This document shows positions 27,732-36,709 of a stretch of DNA of 64,000 nucleotides, in pieces (position 1 is the first letter of the stretch; every line of letters starts with the position of its first letter). The stretch comes from Cupriavidus oxalaticus (GTDB lineage Bacteria; Pseudomonadota; Gammaproteobacteria; Burkholderiales; Burkholderiaceae): the NCBI RefSeq assembly GCF_016894385.1, contig NZ_CP069812.1, positions 806,001 to 870,000 of the forward strand, written 5' to 3'. The notes beneath the pieces are model-generated. The model searched no databases and had not been told where the DNA came from. It worked only from the letters and a program-made list of their open reading frames with translations. The translations under genes were made by a program, and so were the position numbers.

Positions 27732-27983
27732 ATGGTCGTTATCCGTCTGGCTCGCGGCGGCAGCAAGAAGCGCCCGTTCTTCAACATCGTCGCTACCGAT
27801 TCGCGCAACCGTCGCGATGGCCGTTTCATCGAGCGCGTTGGCTTCTACAACCCGCTGGCTTCGGAAGGCGAAGAAGGCCTGCGCCTGGCGCAGGATCGCC
27901 TGGCCTACTGGCAAGGCGTTGGCGCCCAGCTGTCGCCGACCGTTGCCCGCCTGGTCAAGCAAGGCGCCAAGGCTGCGGCCTGA
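27732..27983 (+). CDS. rpsP: 30S ribosomal protein S16
   Basis: An 83-residue small-subunit protein needed for 30S assembly. The sequence [41 protein letters not shown] is the unmistakable S16 N-terminus; the C-terminal end is Ala-rich as usual. It is first in the rpsP-rimM-trmD-rplS operon, conserved across proteobacteria. A consensus promoter lies 57 bases upstream and a short terminator-like hairpin follows it. Confidence 0.97.
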   Translation: MVVIRLARGGSKKRPFFNIVATDSRNRRDGRFIERVGFYNPLASEGEEGLRLAQDRLAYWQGVGAQLSPTVARLVKQGAKAAA

Positions 27984-28017
27984 TTACCGCCGGTCCATCG
28001 GACTGAGCGAACTATAG

Positions 28018-28041
28018 CGTGCCCGCAAGGGCACGTTCTTC
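28018..28041 (+). terminator. Hairpin between rpsP and rimM (possible partial terminator)
   Basis: Perfect 7-bp stem CGTGCCC / GGGCACG with a GCAA tetraloop, then TTCTTC. It sits 35 bases after rpsP and just before the rimM start. The weak T-run suggests partial termination or pausing, which would give more S16 than RimM and TrmD. Confidence 0.5.
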
Positions 28042-28050
28042 GTTGCGCAC

Positions 28051-28719
28051 GTGACTGAACGCAAGCAGCGGCCGCTGAACCGGCCGCAGGACCCGCAAGG
28101 CGAGGCCCTCAAGGCCCCTGCCAAGGCCCTCAAGATGCCCGCGGCGCTGCTGTATGCCGACGCCCTGCCGGAGGACCTGGTGGAAGTCGGCTATGTCGGC
28201 GCAGCCTACGGTATCCGTGGCTGGATCAAGGTCCAGCCACATGCCAATGACGCGTCCGCCCTGCTGCATGCGCGTCGCTGGTGGCTGCTGGCGCCGCCGC
28301 AGGCGGGGCTGGTGGCGGCCGATGCGCAGCAGGCCCAGCCGGTCTGCGTGAAGATCGCGCAGTCGCGCGAGCACAGCGGCACGGTGGTGGCGAATGCTGC
28401 CGGCGTTGCCGACCGCAATCTTGCGGAAGCGCTGCGGGGCCGTCGCGTGTGGATCCGGCGTGCGGATTTTCCGGCGCCGGAAGACGATGAGTTTTACTGG
28501 GTCGACCTGATCGGCTGCAGCGTCAGCAACGAGCAAGGCGAGTTGCTGGGCGAAGTATCCGGCCTGATCGACAACGGTGCCCACCAGATCCTGCAGATCG
28601 CGTACGCGCTGCCGGACGGCAAGGCCGGTGAACGGCTGATCCCGTTTGTCGATGCGTTCCTGCGCACGGTCGATACCGCCGGCAAGCGCATCGTGGTGGA
28701 CTGGGGGCTCGATTACTGA
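28051..28719 (+). CDS. rimM: Ribosome maturation factor RimM
   Basis: Binds S19 and the 30S head during 16S rRNA maturation. The core domain starts at [24 protein letters not shown] (about residue 42), followed by the [28 protein letters not shown] hinge and the PRC-barrel with [15 protein letters not shown] sequence and [13 protein letters not shown] near the end. GTG 28051 gives 222 residues, with a ~35-residue Lys/Pro/Ala-rich extension relative to E. coli (182); ATG 28135 would give 194 and cannot be excluded. trmD starts 43 bases downstream. Confidence 0.93.
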   Translation: MTERKQRPLNRPQDPQGEALKAPAKALKMPAALLYADALPEDLVEVGYVGAAYGIRGWIKVQPHANDASALLHARRWWLLAPPQAGLVAADAQQAQPVCVKIAQSREHSGTVVANAAGVADRNLAEALRGRRVWIRRADFPAPEDDEFYWVDLIGCSVSNEQGELLGEVSGLIDNGAHQILQIAYALPDGKAGERLIPFVDAFLRTVDTAGKRIVVDWGLDY

Positions 28720-28762
28720 CCCCGGCACCGAGCCCGGCTTGTGCCCAGGAGGGGGAGAGCGG

Positions 28763-29545
28763 ATGCAGTTCGATGTGATCACGCTGTTTCCCGAGATGTT
28801 TCGTGCGCTGACCGACTGGGGCATTACCAGCCGGGCGGCCAAGCAACAGCGGTATGCGCTGCGCACCTGGAATCCACGCGATTTCACGGTCGACAACTAC
28901 CGCACCATCGACGATCGCCCCTATGGCGGCGGCCCCGGCATGGTGATGCTGGCCAAGCCGCTGGACGATGCGATCGATGCCGCGGTGGCAACGCAGGCGC
29001 AGGCCGGCGTGCCGCAGCCGCACGTGGTGCTGATGTCGCCGCAAGGCAAGGCGCTGTCGCACGCCAAGGTGATGGAGCTGGCCGAACGGCCTGGCCTGGT
29101 CCTGCTGTGCGGCCGCTACGAGGCCATCGACCAGCGGCTGATCGACCGCCGCGTGGACGAGGAAATCAGCCTCGGCGACTTTGTGCTGTCGGGCGGCGAA
29201 CTGCCGGCGATGGCGCTGATCGACGCGGTGGTGCGCCACCTGCCCGGCGTGCTGGGCGACGCGCAGTCCGCAGTGCAGGACAGCTTCGTCAACGGCCTGC
29301 TGGATTGTCCGCACTACACGCGGCCGGAAGAATATGAAGGCGTGCGGGTGCCCGAGATATTGCTCGGGGGCCATCACGCCGAGATCGAGAAATGGCGGCG
29401 CCAGCAGGCGCTGGCCAATACCGCGAGAAAGCGCCCCGACCTGATCGAGGCGGCTCGCGAACAAGGTTTGCTGTCCCGCGCCGACGAGAAATTCTTGTCG
29501 GAATGGGCGGCGAAGGAAGGGCGGGAGGCAACTCCCGCCAGGTAA
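28763..29545 (+). CDS. trmD: tRNA (guanine-N1)-methyltransferase
   Basis: Methylates G37 of tRNAs that read CNN codons, preventing frameshifts. The 260-residue SPOUT enzyme starts [25 protein letters not shown] and contains [14 protein letters not shown], the knot segment [37 protein letters not shown] and the DSF-containing interdomain loop [17 protein letters not shown]. All are diagnostic. AGGAGGGGGAG before ATG 28763 is a very strong ribosome site; the longer frame to 28646 overlaps rimM and is rejected. Confidence 0.97.
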   Translation: MQFDVITLFPEMFRALTDWGITSRAAKQQRYALRTWNPRDFTVDNYRTIDDRPYGGGPGMVMLAKPLDDAIDAAVATQAQAGVPQPHVVLMSPQGKALSHAKVMELAERPGLVLLCGRYEAIDQRLIDRRVDEEISLGDFVLSGGELPAMALIDAVVRHLPGVLGDAQSAVQDSFVNGLLDCPHYTRPEEYEGVRVPEILLGGHHAEIEKWRRQQALANTARKRPDLIEAAREQGLLSRADEKFLSEWAAKEGREATPAR

Positions 29546-29620
29546 AACCCCATCCTCTGCCGGGGCCCGGGACATGCCTGGGGCATACAACGCCGGCACG
29601 ATGGTTACGGAGAAAAAACG

Positions 29621-30013
29621 ATGAACCTCATCGAGCAGATCGAGAAGGAAGAGATCGCGCGTCTGACCGCGAACAAGACCATCCCCGCATTCGCACCCGG
29701 CGACACCGTGATCGTCAGCGTGAACGTGGTGGAAGGTACGCGCAAGCGCGTGCAGGCCTACGAAGGCGTGGTGATCGCCAAGCGTAACCGCGGCCTGAAC
29801 TCGTCCTTCATCGTGCGCAAGATCTCGTCGGGTGAAGGCGTGGAACGTACGTTCCAGCTGTACTCGCCGCTGATCGCCGGCATCGAAGTGAAGCGCCGCG
29901 GTGACGTCCGCCGCGCCAAGCTGTACTACCTGCGCCAGCGTTCGGGCAAGTCCGCACGTATCAAGGAAAAGCTGGTGTCGAAGGCTGCCGCCGCTGCCAA
30001 GGCTGCGGAGTAA
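29621..30013 (+). CDS. rplS: 50S ribosomal protein L19
   Basis: A 130-residue large-subunit protein at the 30S-50S interface. [16 protein letters not shown], the [46 protein letters not shown] core and [26 protein letters not shown] are standard L19 sequences. The C-terminus has a short Ala/Lys extension. ACGGAGAAAAAACG precedes the start. It is the last gene of the rpsP operon, followed by two stacked hairpins. Confidence 0.97.
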   Translation: MNLIEQIEKEEIARLTANKTIPAFAPGDTVIVSVNVVEGTRKRVQAYEGVVIAKRNRGLNSSFIVRKISSGEGVERTFQLYSPLIAGIEVKRRGDVRRAKLYYLRQRSGKSARIKEKLVSKAAAAAKAAE

Positions 30014-30021
30014 GCCGGACC

Positions 30022-30083
30022 TGCCGGCCGGGGCAACCCGGCCGGCATTTCCTCAGGAAGGGCACCCGCTGGGTGCCCTTTTT
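30022..30083 (+). terminator. Two hairpins after rplS
   Basis: First stem TGCCGGCCGGG / CCCGGCCGGCA with a GCAA-type loop (30022-30047), then AAGGGCACCC / GGGTGCCCTT with a GCT loop followed by TTTG (30058-30083). The second has the form of an intrinsic terminator. Confidence 0.8.
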
Positions 30084-30166
30084 GCATTGGCCGCATTGGC
30101 GCACTGGCAACAGCCCGATTTTGCTGCGGCGCCGAATTGCGCGCTTCTGTCATACTTGCAGTTGTT

Positions 30167-30847
30167 ATGCGTCCCGCCTTCGATCCCGAAACCCTTCCCG
30201 TCGTCGACACCGACCTGCGCAATGCGCCATTGAGCGAGCCGCGCCTGCAGGTCGACTTCATCCGGCACCGCTTCGAGTTGCCGCCGGCCTGGGCGCCGGA
30301 GCTGACCGACGAATCGCGCGTCTACGACCGCAGCCGAGGCCTGCGCGATGCCGCCGTGCTGGTGCCGCTGGTGGAGCGTCGCGATGGCCTGACCGTGCTG
30401 CTGACCCAGCGCAATGCCAACCTGAGCGCGCATGCGGGGCAGATCAGTTTCCCCGGCGGCAGGCAGGAGCAGTGGGACACGAACCGCATCGACACGGCGC
30501 TGCGCGAAACGGAAGAAGAGGTGGGCCTGGCGCGCAACTACGTGGAAGTGCTGGGCGCGCTGCCTGACTACATCACCGGCACGGGGTTCCACGTCAGCCC
30601 GGTGGTCGGCCTGGTGCGCGATGGATTCACGCTGCGCCCGGATGCCTCGGAAGTGGCCGATGTCTTCGAGGTGCCGCTCGCTTTCCTGATGAACCCGTCA
30701 CACCATGAGCGGCGCCTGTTCCGCTGGGTCGACGGCGAACGCCTGTTCTACGCCATGCCCTATCCGCGCGAGGGCGGCGGCCACCGCTTTATCTGGGGCG
30801 CCACCGCGGGCATGCTGCGCAATCTCTACCACCTGTTGGCGGCCTGA
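30167..30847 (+). CDS. NUDIX hydrolase, CoA pyrophosphatase type
   Basis: A 226-residue NUDIX protein. The NUDIX box reads GGRQEQWDTNRIDTALRETEEEVGL (residues about 101-125; GX5EX7REUXEEXGU), preceded by the UPF0035 signature LTQRNANLSAHAGQISFPGG that marks CoA diphosphatases such as NudL/YeaB. These cleave CoA and its esters into phosphopantetheine and ADP. ATG 30167 is taken as the start, giving an N-terminal extension before the NUDIX fold; the frame stays open to 30137. Confidence 0.88.
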   Translation: MRPAFDPETLPVVDTDLRNAPLSEPRLQVDFIRHRFELPPAWAPELTDESRVYDRSRGLRDAAVLVPLVERRDGLTVLLTQRNANLSAHAGQISFPGGRQEQWDTNRIDTALRETEEEVGLARNYVEVLGALPDYITGTGFHVSPVVGLVRDGFTLRPDASEVADVFEVPLAFLMNPSHHERRLFRWVDGERLFYAMPYPREGGGHRFIWGATAGMLRNLYHLLAA

Positions 30848-30868
30848 GCGGCCGCCCCCGGTCTTCTG

Positions 30869-31714
30869 TCAGGCTGCGGCCTGCTTCGTGCCGATGCAGT
30901 GCGGGCAGCTCTTGCCGATCACGTAGTGCGGGCTCTGCTGTTCTTCCGGCGTGACCACGGCACGGCAGGCGAAGCACTGCTTGGGGCCGGCGGGCTCCAG
31001 GTTCGGGTTCAGCGCGGTGCGGTAGTCGAAGACGAAGCAGTCACCGCGATAGTGGCTGCCGCCGACTTCCTCGAAGTACTTCAGGATGCCACCCTCGAGC
31101 TGGTACACGCGCTCGACGCCGACTTCCTGCATGTGGATCGCGGCCTTCTCGCAGCGGATGCCGCCGGTGCAGAACGACACCACGGTCTTGCCTTCCAGCT
31201 CTGCCCTGTGCGCGGCGACGGCCTCGGGGAATTCGCTGAACTTGGCGATGTCGTACTCGACCGCGTCTTCGAAGGTGCCGACCGCCACCTCGAAGTCATT
31301 GCGCGTATCGAGCATCACCACCGGGCGGCCCTCATCGTCATGCCCCTGGTCCAGCCAGCGCTTCAGGTCCACCGGCCGCACCGACGGCGCGCGGCCCTCT
31401 TCGGGGCGGATCAGCGGCATCTTCATGGTGATGATTTCCTTCTTGGCACGCACCAGCATGCGCTTGAAGGGCTGGTTCTCCGACAGGCTTTCCTTGGGCG
31501 CGATATCGGCGAAGCGCGCGTCGGCATGCAGCCACGCCATGAAGCCATCGATGGCTTCGCGCGGGCCGGCCAGGAACATGTTGATGCCCTCGGGCGCGAG
31601 CAGGATCGTGCCTTTCAGGCCGGCCGCTTCGCAGCGCTCGCGCATGGCCGGGCGCAGGGTCTCGATGTCGTCCAGCGAGACGAATTTGTAAGCGGAAATA
31701 TTGACGATCTGCAT
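30869..31714 (-). CDS. trhO: tRNA uridine(34) hydroxylase / rhodanese-domain protein
   Basis: TrhO (YceA) uses O2 to make 5-hydroxyuridine at tRNA position 34. The 281-residue protein has an N-terminal ferredoxin-like domain ([28 protein letters not shown]...[16 protein letters not shown]), a rhodanese domain with the catalytic loop [10 protein letters not shown] (Cys182), and a C-terminal Cys cluster (CFACRAVV and CPHC) seen in the longer family members. ATG 31714 is chosen because [12 protein letters not shown] aligns with the family start. A TATAAT hexamer lies on the minus strand about 85 bp upstream. Confidence 0.9.
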   Translation of the reverse strand: MQIVNISAYKFVSLDDIETLRPAMRERCEAAGLKGTILLAPEGINMFLAGPREAIDGFMAWLHADARFADIAPKESLSENQPFKRMLVRAKKEIITMKMPLIRPEEGRAPSVRPVDLKRWLDQGHDDEGRPVVMLDTRNDFEVAVGTFEDAVEYDIAKFSEFPEAVAAHRAELEGKTVVSFCTGGIRCEKAAIHMQEVGVERVYQLEGGILKYFEEVGGSHYRGDCFVFDYRTALNPNLEPAGPKQCFACRAVVTPEEQQSPHYVIGKSCPHCIGTKQAAA

Positions 31715-31921
31715 GAGGGACGGCGCCTGCACGGCAGCGCCCGCAAAGGCGGGAAGGGCGCTGGCGGCTTGCGATAACTGCCTGACAGGAAAGGCGAAAT
31801 TATAACGCGGGCGGGCGCTCCTGCCGCGCATTCCCAAGCACCCCGATCAGCTTTGCGCAGCGGCCGGCACGCGTCGGCTGCACGCAATATTGGAGGCCGG
31901 CAGGCGGGTCGAGCCGGTACA

Positions 31922-34900
31922 ATGACGCCCATGTCCGCACCCCGCTTCGTCCACCTCCGCCTGCATTCCGAATACTCCGTCGTGGACGGCATCGTCCGCC
32001 TCGACGACGCCGTCAAGGCCGCTGCCGCCGATGGCATGGGCGCGCTTGCCCTGACGGATCTTGCCAACGCCTTCGGGCTGATCCGCTATTACAAGGAAGC
32101 GCGCGGCAAGGGCGTGAAGCCGGTGGTCGGGGCCGATGTCTGGCTGACCAATGCCGAAGACCGCGACAAGCCCGCACGCCTGCTGCTGCTGGTGCAGGAC
32201 CGGCGCGGCTACCTGAACCTGTGCATGCTGCTGTCGCGCGCATGGCTGGGCAACCAGCACCGCGGCCGCGCCGAGATCGATCCCTCGTGGTTCCTGGAGC
32301 CGGGCGAGGACGACATGCCGCTCGCCACCGGCCTGATCGCGCTGTCCGGCGCGATGGGCGGCGATATCGGCATGGCGCTGGCCAACGGCAATGCCGATGG
32401 CGCGCGCCGTGCCGCGCAGCACTGGGCATCGGTGTTCGCGCAGCGTTTCTATATCGAGTTGCAGCGCGCCGGCCATGCCGGCACCGATGCCTACGTGCAG
32501 CAGGCCGTGCAACTGGCGGCCGAACTGCAGTTGCCGGTGGTCGCCACGCATCCGGTGCAGTTCATGACGCCGGACGACTACACGGCGCACGAAGCGCGCG
32601 TGTGCATTGCCGAGGGCGAGCTGCTGGCGAACCCGCGCCGCACGCGGCGCTTCACCACCGACCAGTACTTCAAGACGCAGGACGAGATGTGCGCGCTGTT
32701 CGCGGACATCCCCTCGGCGCTGGAGAACGCGGTCGAGATCGCGCGCCGCTGCAACCTGACGCTGGAGCTCGGCAAGCCGCGCCTGCCGCTGTTCCCGACG
32801 CCGGACGGCATGTCGCTGGACGACTACCTCGTCTTCATGGCCAAGGACGGCCTCGAGAAGCGCCTGGCGGTGCTGTTCCCGGACGAGGCGGTGCGCGAAG
32901 CAAGGCGCCCGGAATACTACGCACGGCTGGAGTTCGAGACCGGCACCATCATCAAGATGGGCTTCCCGGGCTACTTCCTGATCGTGGCGGACTTTATCAA
33001 CTGGGCCAAGAACAACGGTGTGCCGGTCGGGCCCGGCCGGGGCTCCGGTGCCGGTTCGCTGGTCGCGTATGCGCTGGGCATTACCGACCTCGATCCGCTC
33101 AAGTACGCACTGCTGTTCGAGCGTTTCCTGAACCCGGAACGGGTATCGATGCCCGACTTCGATATCGACTTCTGCCAGCACGGCCGCGATCGCGTGATCA
33201 CGTACGTGAAGGAGAAGTACGGCAAGGACGCGGTGTCGCAGATCGCCACCTTCGGCACCATGGCTGCCAAGGCCGCGGTGCGCGACGTGGGCCGCGTGCT
33301 CGACCTGGGCTATGGCTTCGTCGACGGCATCGCCAAGCTGATCCCATTCAAGCCGGGCAAGCTGGTCACCATCGAGGAAGCGAAGAAAGAAGAGCCGCTG
33401 CTGACCGAGCGCGAGAACAACGAGGAAGAAGTGCGCCAGCTGCTGGAGCTGGCGCAGCGCGTCGAAGGCATGACGCGTAACGTCGGCATGCACGCCGGCG
33501 GCGTGCTGATTGCGCCGGGCAGGCTGACCGATTTCTGCCCGCTGTACACGCAGGGCGCGCAGAACGACGGCATGAGCGGTGTCGTCAGCCAGTATGACAA
33601 GGACGATGTCGAGGCCGCCGGCCTGGTCAAGTTCGACTTCCTGGGCCTGACCACGCTGACCATCCTCGACTGGGCCGAGCGCTATATCCGCCGCCTGGAC
33701 CCGAGCAAGGCCGACTGGAACTGCAGCCATATCCCGCTCGACGACGGCCCCGCCTTCGACATCCTCAAGACCGCCAACACGGTCGCCGTGTTCCAGCTGG
33801 AAAGCCGCGGCATGCAGGGCATGCTGAAGGACGCCAAGCCTGACCGCTTCGAGGACATCATTGCGCTGGTGGCACTCTACCGCCCGGGCCCGATGGACCT
33901 GATCCCCAGCTTCTGCGCGCGCAAGCACGGCCGCGAGAAGGTGGAGTATCCCGATCCGCGCGTCGAACCCGTCCTGAAAGAGACCTACGGCATCATGGTC
34001 TACCAGGAGCAGGTGATGCAGATGGCGCAGATCATCGGCGGCTACTCGCTCGGCGGCGCCGACCTGCTGCGCCGCGCGATGGGCAAGAAGAAGCCGGAGG
34101 AGATGGCGCAGCATCGCGTCATGTTCCGCGAAGGGGCCGACAAGAACGGCCTGTCCTCGCAGCAGGCCGACGACATCTTCGACCTGATGGAGAAGTTCGC
34201 GGGCTACGGCTTCAACAAGTCGCACGCGGCCGCGTATGCGCTGCTGGCGTACTACACCGCCTGGCTCAAGGCCCACCACCCGGCCGAATTCATGGCAGCC
34301 AACATGTCGCTGGCCATGGACGACACCGACAAGGTCAAGATCCTTTACGAGGACTGCAAGCTCAACAAGATCGCGGTGCTGCCGCCGGATGTCAACGCCA
34401 GCGAATACCGCTTCGCGCCGACGGATCCCAAGACCATCCGCTATGGCCTGGGCGGCATCAAGGGCAGCGGGCAGGGTGCGATCGAAGACATCCTGCGCGC
34501 GCGCGAAGAGGGTGGCGCGTTCAAGGACCTGTTCGACTTCTGCGAGCGCGTCGACCGCCGCCAGGTCAACCGCCGCACCATGGAAGCACTGATCCGCGCC
34601 GGCGCCTTCGACGGCCTGAACGACAACCGCGCCCAGCTGCTGGCGTCGGTGCCGATCGCCATGGAGGCCGCCGAGCAGAAGGCCGAGTCCGCCAATCAGG
34701 TGTCGCTGTTCGACCTGATGGGCGATGCCGGCGAAGCGCACCGCCCCGAACTGCTCGACGAACCGCGCTGGAGTCCCAAGCGCACGCTGCAGGAAGAGAA
34801 GCAAGCGCTCGGCTACTACTTCTCCGGCCACCTGTTCGACGCCTACCGCGACGAGGTGCGCCGCTTCAACAAGGGCACGCTGGCCTCGCTGGAAAAGGAA

Positions 34901-35446
34901 GTGCAGGGCAACGGCGGCGGCTTTGGCCGCGACGTGCGCGGCAAGACCATCGCCGGCGTGATCAGCGGCATGCGCACGCAGATGACGCAGCGCGGCAAGA
35001 TGCTGATCGTCACGCTGGACGACGGCACCGGGCTGGTCGAGATGACGGTGTTCAACGAAGTCTTCGACGCCAACCGGCAGATGTTCCGCGAGGACGAGCT
35101 GCTGATCGCCACGGGCAATGCCCGGCACGATACCTTTACCGGTGGCGTGAGGTTTACCGCGGAGTCGGTGATGGACCTGACCGCGGCACGCATCAGGTTC
35201 GCCAGCGCCGTGCGGCTGGCGATGAATGGCAATTCGTCGACGGGCATGCTGCGCGAGTTGCTGATGCCGCATCTGGCGCGCGCCAATAACGCACAGGGCT
35301 TGCCGGTATGTATTCGCTACGAGGCCAGGACGGCGTCGTGCGAAGCCGTGCTGGGGCCGGACTGGCAGGTGGTGCCGTCCGACGACGCACTGGCCGCGCT
35401 GCGGCAGGCGCTGTCGCCGGAGAGTGTGAGCACTATGTACGACTGA
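31922..35446 (+). CDS. dnaE: DNA polymerase III alpha subunit
   Basis: Catalytic subunit of the replicative polymerase. The 1174-residue protein has an N-terminal PHP domain (MSAPRFVHLRLHSEYSVVDG), the palm with catalytic aspartates in PDFDIDFCQHGRDRVI, the GPGRGSGAGSLVAYALGITDLDPLKY segment, and a C-terminal OB domain. QVSLFDLMG near residue 928 is a textbook beta-clamp-binding motif. ATG 31931 aligns exactly with the E. coli start (MSEPRFVHLR) and may be the real initiator; ATG 31922 adds three residues. A TACAAT hexamer at 31918-31923 overlaps the upstream start. Confidence 0.97.
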   Translation: MTPMSAPRFVHLRLHSEYSVVDGIVRLDDAVKAAAADGMGALALTDLANAFGLIRYYKEARGKGVKPVVGADVWLTNAEDRDKPARLLLLVQDRRGYLNLCMLLSRAWLGNQHRGRAEIDPSWFLEPGEDDMPLATGLIALSGAMGGDIGMALANGNADGARRAAQHWASVFAQRFYIELQRAGHAGTDAYVQQAVQLAAELQLPVVATHPVQFMTPDDYTAHEARVCIAEGELLANPRRTRRFTTDQYFKTQDEMCALFADIPSALENAVEIARRCNLTLELGKPRLPLFPTPDGMSLDDYLVFMAKDGLEKRLAVLFPDEAVREARRPEYYARLEFETGTIIKMGFPGYFLIVADFINWAKNNGVPVGPGRGSGAGSLVAYALGITDLDPLKYALLFERFLNPERVSMPDFDIDFCQHGRDRVITYVKEKYGKDAVSQIATFGTMAAKAAVRDVGRVLDLGYGFVDGIAKLIPFKPGKLVTIEEAKKEEPLLTERENNEEEVRQLLELAQRVEGMTRNVGMHAGGVLIAPGRLTDFCPLYTQGAQNDGMSGVVSQYDKDDVEAAGLVKFDFLGLTTLTILDWAERYIRRLDPSKADWNCSHIPLDDGPAFDILKTANTVAVFQLESRGMQGMLKDAKPDRFEDIIALVALYRPGPMDLIPSFCARKHGREKVEYPDPRVEPVLKETYGIMVYQEQVMQMAQIIGGYSLGGADLLRRAMGKKKPEEMAQHRVMFREGADKNGLSSQQADDIFDLMEKFAGYGFNKSHAAAYALLAYYTAWLKAHHPAEFMAANMSLAMDDTDKVKILYEDCKLNKIAVLPPDVNASEYRFAPTDPKTIRYGLGGIKGSGQGAIEDILRAREEGGAFKDLFDFCERVDRRQVNRRTMEALIRAGAFDGLNDNRAQLLASVPIAMEAAEQKAESANQVSLFDLMGDAGEAHRPELLDEPRWSPKRTLQEEKQALGYYFSGHLFDAYRDEVRRFNKGTLASLEKEVQGNGGGFGRDVRGKTIAGVISGMRTQMTQRGKMLIVTLDDGTGLVEMTVFNEVFDANRQMFREDELLIATGNARHDTFTGGVRFTAESVMDLTAARIRFASAVRLAMNGNSSTGMLRELLMPHLARANNAQGLPVCIRYEARTASCEAVLGPDWQVVPSDDALAALRQALSPESVSTMYD

Positions 35447-35477
35447 GCAGGGCGGACGAAGCTGCTTCCGGGCGGTT

Positions 35478-36485
35478 TCAACTGCGCCTGAACAGGTTGC
35501 CCAGGAAGTAGAACGGCGCGTAGGCCGCCGGCGCCGCGGCGTACAGGAACATGCGAACCCGGTGGCCGAGCGTGACGCGCCGTGCGCCAAGCAGGATCCT
35601 CAGCCGCGCCATATTGTCAGGGGCGGCAAATACATCGGCGGTGTACTGTTCACGGGCCAGCTTGTGCGCCTTGAGCCGGCGCATGGCATCGCCATAGCCG
35701 GCACGTTCGGCGTCTTCGATGAACTGCAACGTTTCCGCCAATGAACTGCGATTGGTCAGCCTGATGCGGCGGACGAAATCCGCAGGTGTGCGCCATCTGC
35801 GCTTGCCCGAGGTGCCGCCGCGGCGGTAGTGCACCAGCGGCCGCCGCAGATTGTATGCGCCCCCCAGCAGCGATGCCCGCAAGGTCGTGATCTGGTCTTC
35901 CGAAATCATGCCGGGTGCGATCGGGCCGAAGCGGTCGAACATGGTTCTCGTCCAGGTATGCGATGCACCGATGACATGGGGAGGGTGTTCCGCCCAGTAT
36001 TCGAACGAACGATAAGAACCAAGCTCACTGTGCCTGATTTCGCCATGAAGCGTGCCGTCATACGCCATGTCGATGAGATCGGTCGCAATCAGGTCGGGCT
36101 TGCGGTCTTGCGACAGCCACGCCTGCACCACCTCGCTGCAGCGGGTGGGTAGCGAGAAGTCGTCCGCTGCGGCGACAAAGATGAGTTCGCCGCGCGCCTG
36201 GGCCACCAGCTTGCTCAGGTGTCCGCTGATCCCAAGGTTGGCGGGATTGCGCAGCAGCGACACCTTGTGCGGGCCGGCGTACCCTTGCAGCGCACGTTGT
36301 GCGGCGCCATACGTACCATCGGTGGAAGCGTCATCCGAGACAAGGATTTCAAGTTTCGGGTAGTCCTGGGCCAATGCGCCGCGGATTGCCGCTTCAACGA
36401 AATCCTGCTGGTTATAGGCGATCACGAGCATCGAAACCAGCGGGAGCGCTGCTTCGGTGGCCTTGTCGCGATGAGGCAATTCCAT
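35478..36485 (-). CDS. Glycosyltransferase family 2
   Basis: A 335-residue GT-A fold enzyme. PLVSMLVIAYNQQDFVEAAIRGALAQDYPKLEILVSDDASTDGT at the start is the GT2 nucleotide-sugar domain with the DD pair, and ELIFVAAADDFSLPTRC supplies a second acidic motif near residue 100. The C-terminal RVRMFLYAAAPAAYAPFYFLGNLFRRS looks membrane-associating. ATG 36485 is preceded by AGGGA; a TTG at 36506 would add seven residues. Beside waaL and other glycosyltransferases, a role in LPS or O-antigen assembly is likely, but donor and acceptor are unknown. Confidence 0.88.
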   Translation of the reverse strand: MELPHRDKATEAALPLVSMLVIAYNQQDFVEAAIRGALAQDYPKLEILVSDDASTDGTYGAAQRALQGYAGPHKVSLLRNPANLGISGHLSKLVAQARGELIFVAAADDFSLPTRCSEVVQAWLSQDRKPDLIATDLIDMAYDGTLHGEIRHSELGSYRSFEYWAEHPPHVIGASHTWTRTMFDRFGPIAPGMISEDQITTLRASLLGGAYNLRRPLVHYRRGGTSGKRRWRTPADFVRRIRLTNRSSLAETLQFIEDAERAGYGDAMRRLKAHKLAREQYTADVFAAPDNMARLRILLGARRVTLGHRVRMFLYAAAPAAYAPFYFLGNLFRRS

Positions 36486-36563
36486 CACAAATCCCTGGAT
36501 AGACAAGCGCGCAAGATACCACGCCGCGTCACGCCCTGGATCGGCAGTCCGGTTACCTCAGAT

Positions 36564-36572
36564 TGGTATAAT
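36564..36572 (+). promoter_or_regulatory. Extended -10 promoter upstream of waaL
   Basis: TGGTATAAT gives a perfect TATAAT with the TGn extension. It is 138 bp before waaL, so the transcript would have a long leader. No -35 is needed for an extended -10 promoter. Confidence 0.55.
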
Positions 36573-36709
36573 GCGCGGTTTTGCAGGGTGATTGGTCCGG
36601 CGGCAGTTGCCGCGCTTTATCTGCACGCTATTTGCGTCGTAAATATTAGAGATGTAACGCCCTGTATCAACGCCCCGTCAAAGCGAGCCAATCAGATAGA
36701 AGTACCCGG

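Noticed and set aside
31847..35590. A 1247-codon open frame on the minus strand opposite dnaE
   Set aside because: High GC keeps the complementary frame open; its translation is His/Arg/Gln-rich without domain sequence, while the plus strand encodes full DnaE.
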